A stretch of 64,000 nucleotides of DNA from Protonemura montana (taxonomy: Eukaryota > Arthropoda > Insecta > Plecoptera > Nemouridae), in contig OX387608.1 in NCBI GenBank assembly GCA_947568835.1, forward strand, positions 10,578,001 through 10,642,000, written 5' to 3'. Below the pieces are notes generated by a model. That model saw only the letters and a list, made by a program, of their open reading frames with translations. It had not been told where the DNA came from and made no database searches. Shown piece after piece: positions 60,676 through 64,000 of this stretch. The first letter of the stretch is position 1, and each line of letters starts with the position of its first letter. The position numbers and the translations under genes are program-made.

Positions 60676-61746
60676 CTAAGAAATTTGAATAAATGAGCCT
60701 GAAATTGCTGAGCTGTGGAAGGTTAAGATTGAATTCTGTCTCTAGCAAAAATAATCCAAAACAAAACAATAATTCAAAACAATAAATGGGAGCTGCAAAG
60801 AGGGTGAGACGTAGGCACGAACATTAATTCATTTTCACTCACGATCCTCGCCTGATTTCTATTGACAAACTTACCCTCTCCTCTGCTATTTTGACAAGCG
60901 AATCCGACTGAGCCACCGACGCCGCTAGTTCAGCGTCCTTCATAGAGATGGCGTTCGCATACTGATTCTTGAGTTGGCAGCAACGGCGACCGGCGTCATT
61001 GGCCAAATTTTGCAATCGACGCTGGCCGTTCACCCGTTCTACTTTCAACTCTCTGGTGCTTTGTGCTAACGTCTTTTCCAGCTGCCTGTGTTCACCGTTA
61101 GGAAAGAAGTTTATGTCGAATGTGAATGCTTTTCCGTACAAGGGAACAATAATTATGAGATTATATACCTCTTTAGTTCAGCTATCGATTCATTTTTCTC
61201 CGCGATAGTTTTCTCGGCAAAGCGTCTGCGATCCTCATATTCTAAGAAATTACGACGCGCGGTAATTTGAGCGTTGTCGAATTTTATTTTCATGCACTTA
61301 GCTATTTCTTCTTTTCGACCCAGTTCGGCGTTCAGTCCTGCTGTACAAAATTACTTTGTCAAGATGAAACTACGCCCTCCGCTCAATTAGCTTTGATCAG
61401 CAAACTGTATATATATAATTAAACTTAGTATACAACGGGCACAAATTTAACCAACTGTATCTACAGTGGTTAAAAGGGTTTCTTTTTTGTCTGAAGAAGA
61501 AAATTACTTAACGATCTTGCCATGCGACGTACGTTCAATAGCAGATTCAAATCGCTCCAAATCAGCATCTCTGTCAGCCAATAAAGCGAGATTGTATGTG
61601 AAATCAGCTACTAACGTATCGAGTTGTTCTTTTTGTTGTTTTATCTTGAAATCTCGTGACTTCAGAGCGTCTAGCGACGCACGGAATTTGGCATCGACAG
61701 CATCTCGCCAATCTTGCTCCTTTTTTCGGACGTCGTCGAAAGCCAT
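59569..61746 (-). CDS. CCDC57: CCDC57-like coiled-coil protein (4 exons, ~566 aa)
   Basis: The spliced model is 61746-61533, 61337-61169, 61085-60875 and 60675-59569, with GT-AG introns and matching phases (1,2,0). In vertebrates CCDC57 is a centrosome and microtubule-associated protein needed for centriole duplication and cilium assembly. Residues ~8-70 (KKEQDWRDAV, DFTYNLALLADRDADLERF) match the CCDC57 N-terminus (KEEEWRALQ, DFVYNLQVLEERDLELERY). A second match is in exon 4: RDRILNMMGKRNLP followed by QQLKQQNHVLRCVIKEMKK (vertebrate ALRMHGLP then LREQNTSLRNAIAQMRKE). Nearly the whole protein is heptad-rich, charged coiled coil. The spacer between the two matched blocks is much shorter than in human (915 aa total). 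The last ~70 residues look unlike the rest, so an unrecognised 3' intron is possible. Confidence 0.75.
60875..61085 (-). CDS. CCDC57: CCDC57-like exon 3
   Basis: The acceptor is GAACACAG|GCAGC and the donor GAGAGG|GTAAGT. It encodes a basic coiled-coil stretch with a central CC pair (GRRCCQLKNQYANA) and is exactly 71 codons with the incoming partial codon. Confidence 0.75.
61169..61337 (-). CDS. CCDC57: CCDC57-like exon 2
   Basis: Two acceptors 3 nt apart (TACAG|CAG|GACTG) are both in phase. The inner one gives the junction ERLNAELGRKEE, preferred because it continues the coiled coil without a proline. The donor is AAGAG|GTATAT. Confidence 0.7.
61533..61746 (-). CDS. CCDC57: CCDC57-like exon 1
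   Basis: It starts MAFDDVRKKEQDWRDAVDAK and encodes the conserved FTYNLALLADRDADLERFES block. The donor GAAC|GTACGT gives phase 1, the only phase that joins exon 2 in frame. Unspliced, the frame would stop ~9 codons later. Confidence 0.75.
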
Positions 61747-61799
61747 TTTGTTAAGCTTTATCCACTCTCGGTTGTTTGAAAAGTTGATCTAGGCAGCAC

Positions 61800-62889
61800 T
61801 GGAATTGTTTGAAATTTTAACCCTATTATCAAAACTTTGTCAGCCTTGTCAGAAATTAAAGATTTATCTATTCTTTTCTTGTTATGTGGACACAAATCGT
61901 GAATTCCAGTCCAACGTCAACAATTGTAATTGTATCTTTCATTCAGTCATCAATAATTCTATTACTTTCGTAAAAAGTTATTACTTAGTCTGGACAAGAA
62001 AATGGCTTCCCAATTGTCATCATTATTTATGGAATTTCTGAACGATTTCTCGAGGTTTCTCGTTTTAGTAACTTTCCCGTTGACTTTAAAAGTCAAGCGA
62101 GGATGATGAATGTTTGATTATTGTAGACCTGTGAAGCTATTTAAATAATTACTATGACTTATTTTATTGTAACACTTTTCTATGCAGCAGCGCCAGGATG
62201 TGAAAGACAAAAAGCTCGTATATTATTGATGATCAAGTTGGTAATAAAATTCATATACCTAGCTACTTGGCGAAACTGTTTCATCGTACGTATAGTCACT
62301 CTTGTGGTCTGCAAAGTTTTTAGAGCACTGAATAATTTAGGTAGATCGTTCTGTGTGATTTTGCAAATTTACCTGCTCGAACTAACGTCGTGTTTTAGAA
62401 TATAAAGCGGAAAAACAGTGAAATGCTTCAACAAGCGTTCAAATAATTGCGATAAAAGAAAGAAGACCGTTGGGTTTAAATCAAAATAAACATCGTACAT
62501 ATATTAGAGCTGTTCTGTATTCAAATTAGGTTTAGATAAATACCGAAACAATGAAATTGAAAATACTAGAGCTGAACGCAAAATGTTCGGTTTTAGCGAT
62601 AAACATCGAGAATTTTTGCAAGCCATGGATTTATTTTGAATTATCATCGATACTTGATAAAAGAGCTAAACTGGGTCACATTTTCTGTCATAGGTATGTT
62701 CTATTTGCTAGCACCATGAAACCACTATTCACTATTTCGTATTTCGGCAAGAAAACGTCGACCCCAAAATGGAATGCTATTAAGCCTCGAGTTGAGACGT
62801 GTGGCAATACAATTTCCTTGCTTGAGAACTAACAAAAGCAGAAGAAATATAAAAACACATATTTATGAAGGGAAAAGTATTTTTCTCAG
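61800..62889. other. Upstream of the CCDC57-like gene, no gene seen
   Basis: AT-rich. It should contain the CCDC57-like promoter (no clear TATA or RFX X-box was seen near 61.75-61.95 kb). The 93-codon frame at 62551 is unrecognised and unsupported. Confidence 0.45.
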
Positions 62890-63055
62890 GCATTTACTTT
62901 TATTATTATGAACACAACCATCCTCTCGAACATTTCGGGCTCGGAATCGGGGCTCGAACCCCGATCTTCACCTATCGCAGGTGTTGCTCTAAACCTTTGA
63001 GCAAGTTGGACATGCCCTTATTGAGAGGATTTTAGTGTATTTTATGAAAATGACA
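62890..63055 (-). mobile_element. tRNA-derived SINE, most intact copy
   Basis: On the minus strand the unit runs ATTTTCATAAAATACACTAA, then a tRNA-like head with an A-box-like region (GTCCAACTTGCTCAAAGG), a CACCT...AGGTG arm and the B-box GGGGTTCGAGCCCC. A tail with TAATAATAAAA follows. The T-arm is fully paired, but a complete acceptor stem is not formed, so this is a SINE and not a tRNA gene. Confidence 0.75.
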
Positions 63056-63439
63056 CATCAAAATTTCAAATCAAAATTTGAAAAAGATATCAGTGTTCTG
63101 AAAAACAATATACTGTGCCAATTTCAAGCATTTGAAATTTTTATAAAATTGAATAGAGCTTAAGATCTTTCTAGTTTTTACGGAGTTCAAAAATAGCGTT
63201 TAAAACCTCGTTTTTGTAAAATTTATAATTAATTATGAATACCCATACATTTTTTGTTTACAGCTTTATGTTTTAACAATAATTCTAACCCATATTATAA
63301 AAAACATCTTAATTTTCAGTTTTTAATGAAACTAATAAACGCTACAAACTAACCAAAAACTAAGCTGGCAATACTTTGATCTGGAATTTTCTTCACTTAT
63401 TGCAAACCTTGTAGATTGCTCCAGAGAAGCCCACACAGA

Positions 63440-63780
63440 CTCTACATTTGTGAGCATAGCTCAACTTTGACGAAGCCGTTACAAGCCCACTCACTTATCC
63501 CATCCGCGAGAAGATGAGCAAAGAGAACGCAACGCCCTCGTTTTACCTTTATACCTAATACCGTGGCGGTATCAACGGTGCTAGCAACTTTCCCCGCTTC
63601 TTCGTCGCACGCTGTGGAAATTCGCATCGTGTCAAAGCGAATTCCGCCGCTGCTATACACGAAAGCTTCGCAGCTCAAAAGCGAGGTCACATTTCATTCC
63701 GTCGGGACGTCAAAGATCGACGCCTGACTCACGCTCGACTTGAGCGTCGGCGTCGGCGTCGGTGGGAACGGGGACGCATG
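63440..63780. other. GC-richer block near the window end
   Basis: CpG-rich, ending in tandem GGCGTC words (63748-63765). An 82-codon minus-strand frame crosses it but resembles no known protein. It may be regulatory DNA of a gene beyond the window. Confidence 0.25.
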
Positions 63781-64000
63781 TAACCAGTCCGAGGCACCTC
63801 CGTTGGTATAAGAAAGAGGTATAAAGCCCCAAAGACGGCTTTTAAACAGCGCGTTTAATGTTGAAATGGTTTTCATTATGGAGGTAAGCATGCATTTTTA
63901 CCACCAAGGTAGCAGAACATTTGCAAAAGCATATGTGTGTTTGTGACGGTTAAATGTAGGAGCATAGTGCCCTTGTTGGTAGTTTGACATTTCAAAAATA

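Noticed and set aside
62948..63018. Possible tRNA gene on the minus strand
   Set aside because: The T-arm is perfect but there is no closed acceptor stem or proper anticodon loop, and related copies share non-tRNA flanks.

Overview
The window is nuclear DNA from an animal, most likely an arthropod and probably an insect. Coding sequence is split by GT-AG introns of about 0.1 to 9.4 kb. The background is AT-rich, with pol III-derived SINEs, short inverted-repeat elements and microsatellites. There is no bacterial-type gene packing. The insect guess is inference: it rests on gene content (APCDD1, MCRIP and CCDC57 homologues), on the insect-like MCRIP C-terminus as I remember it, and on the genome texture.

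Three protein-coding genes can be supported, all in the right half. (1) An APCDD1 homologue on the minus strand (49004 to 33644, seven coding exons, 548 aa). It is a predicted secreted or membrane-anchored Wnt antagonist with two APCDDC repeats; every splice junction keeps phase and the conserved Cys/Trp motifs line up with vertebrate APCDD1. (2) A short MCRIP (FAM195) homologue on the plus strand (58270-58548). (3) A CCDC57-like coiled-coil protein on the minus strand (61746 to 59569, four exons, about 566 aa). MCRIP and CCDC57 converge tail to tail.

Positions 1 to about 33 kb hold no gene I can support apart from one weak small secreted-peptide candidate near 27.35 kb. This left half looks like a cis-regulatory desert: GC-richer blocks with homeodomain-type TAATTA and CCAAT-like motifs alternate with AT-rich filler. 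With no comparative data, calling these blocks enhancers is inference.

Repeats are rich. They include six copies of a 5S rRNA-derived SINE, a second tRNA-derived SINE family, an unclassified repeat of about 270 bp (four copies), a terminal-inverted-repeat MITE-like family (four copies), two minisatellites (63 bp and 83 bp periods) and a direct tandem duplication (51.73-55.13 kb and 55.15-57.31 kb). The duplication halves differ by SINE insertions, and one half preserves the empty target site of a SINE present in the other.

Functionally the genes are unrelated neighbours: Wnt signalling at the cell surface (APCDD1), a transcriptional-corepressor/stress-granule regulator (MCRIP) and a centrosome/cilium protein (CCDC57). 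No cluster, operon or novel multi-gene system is visible. The most informative signals are the SINE empty-site pair, the SINE lying next to the APCDD1 exon 3 acceptor, and the candidate regulatory blocks of the desert.
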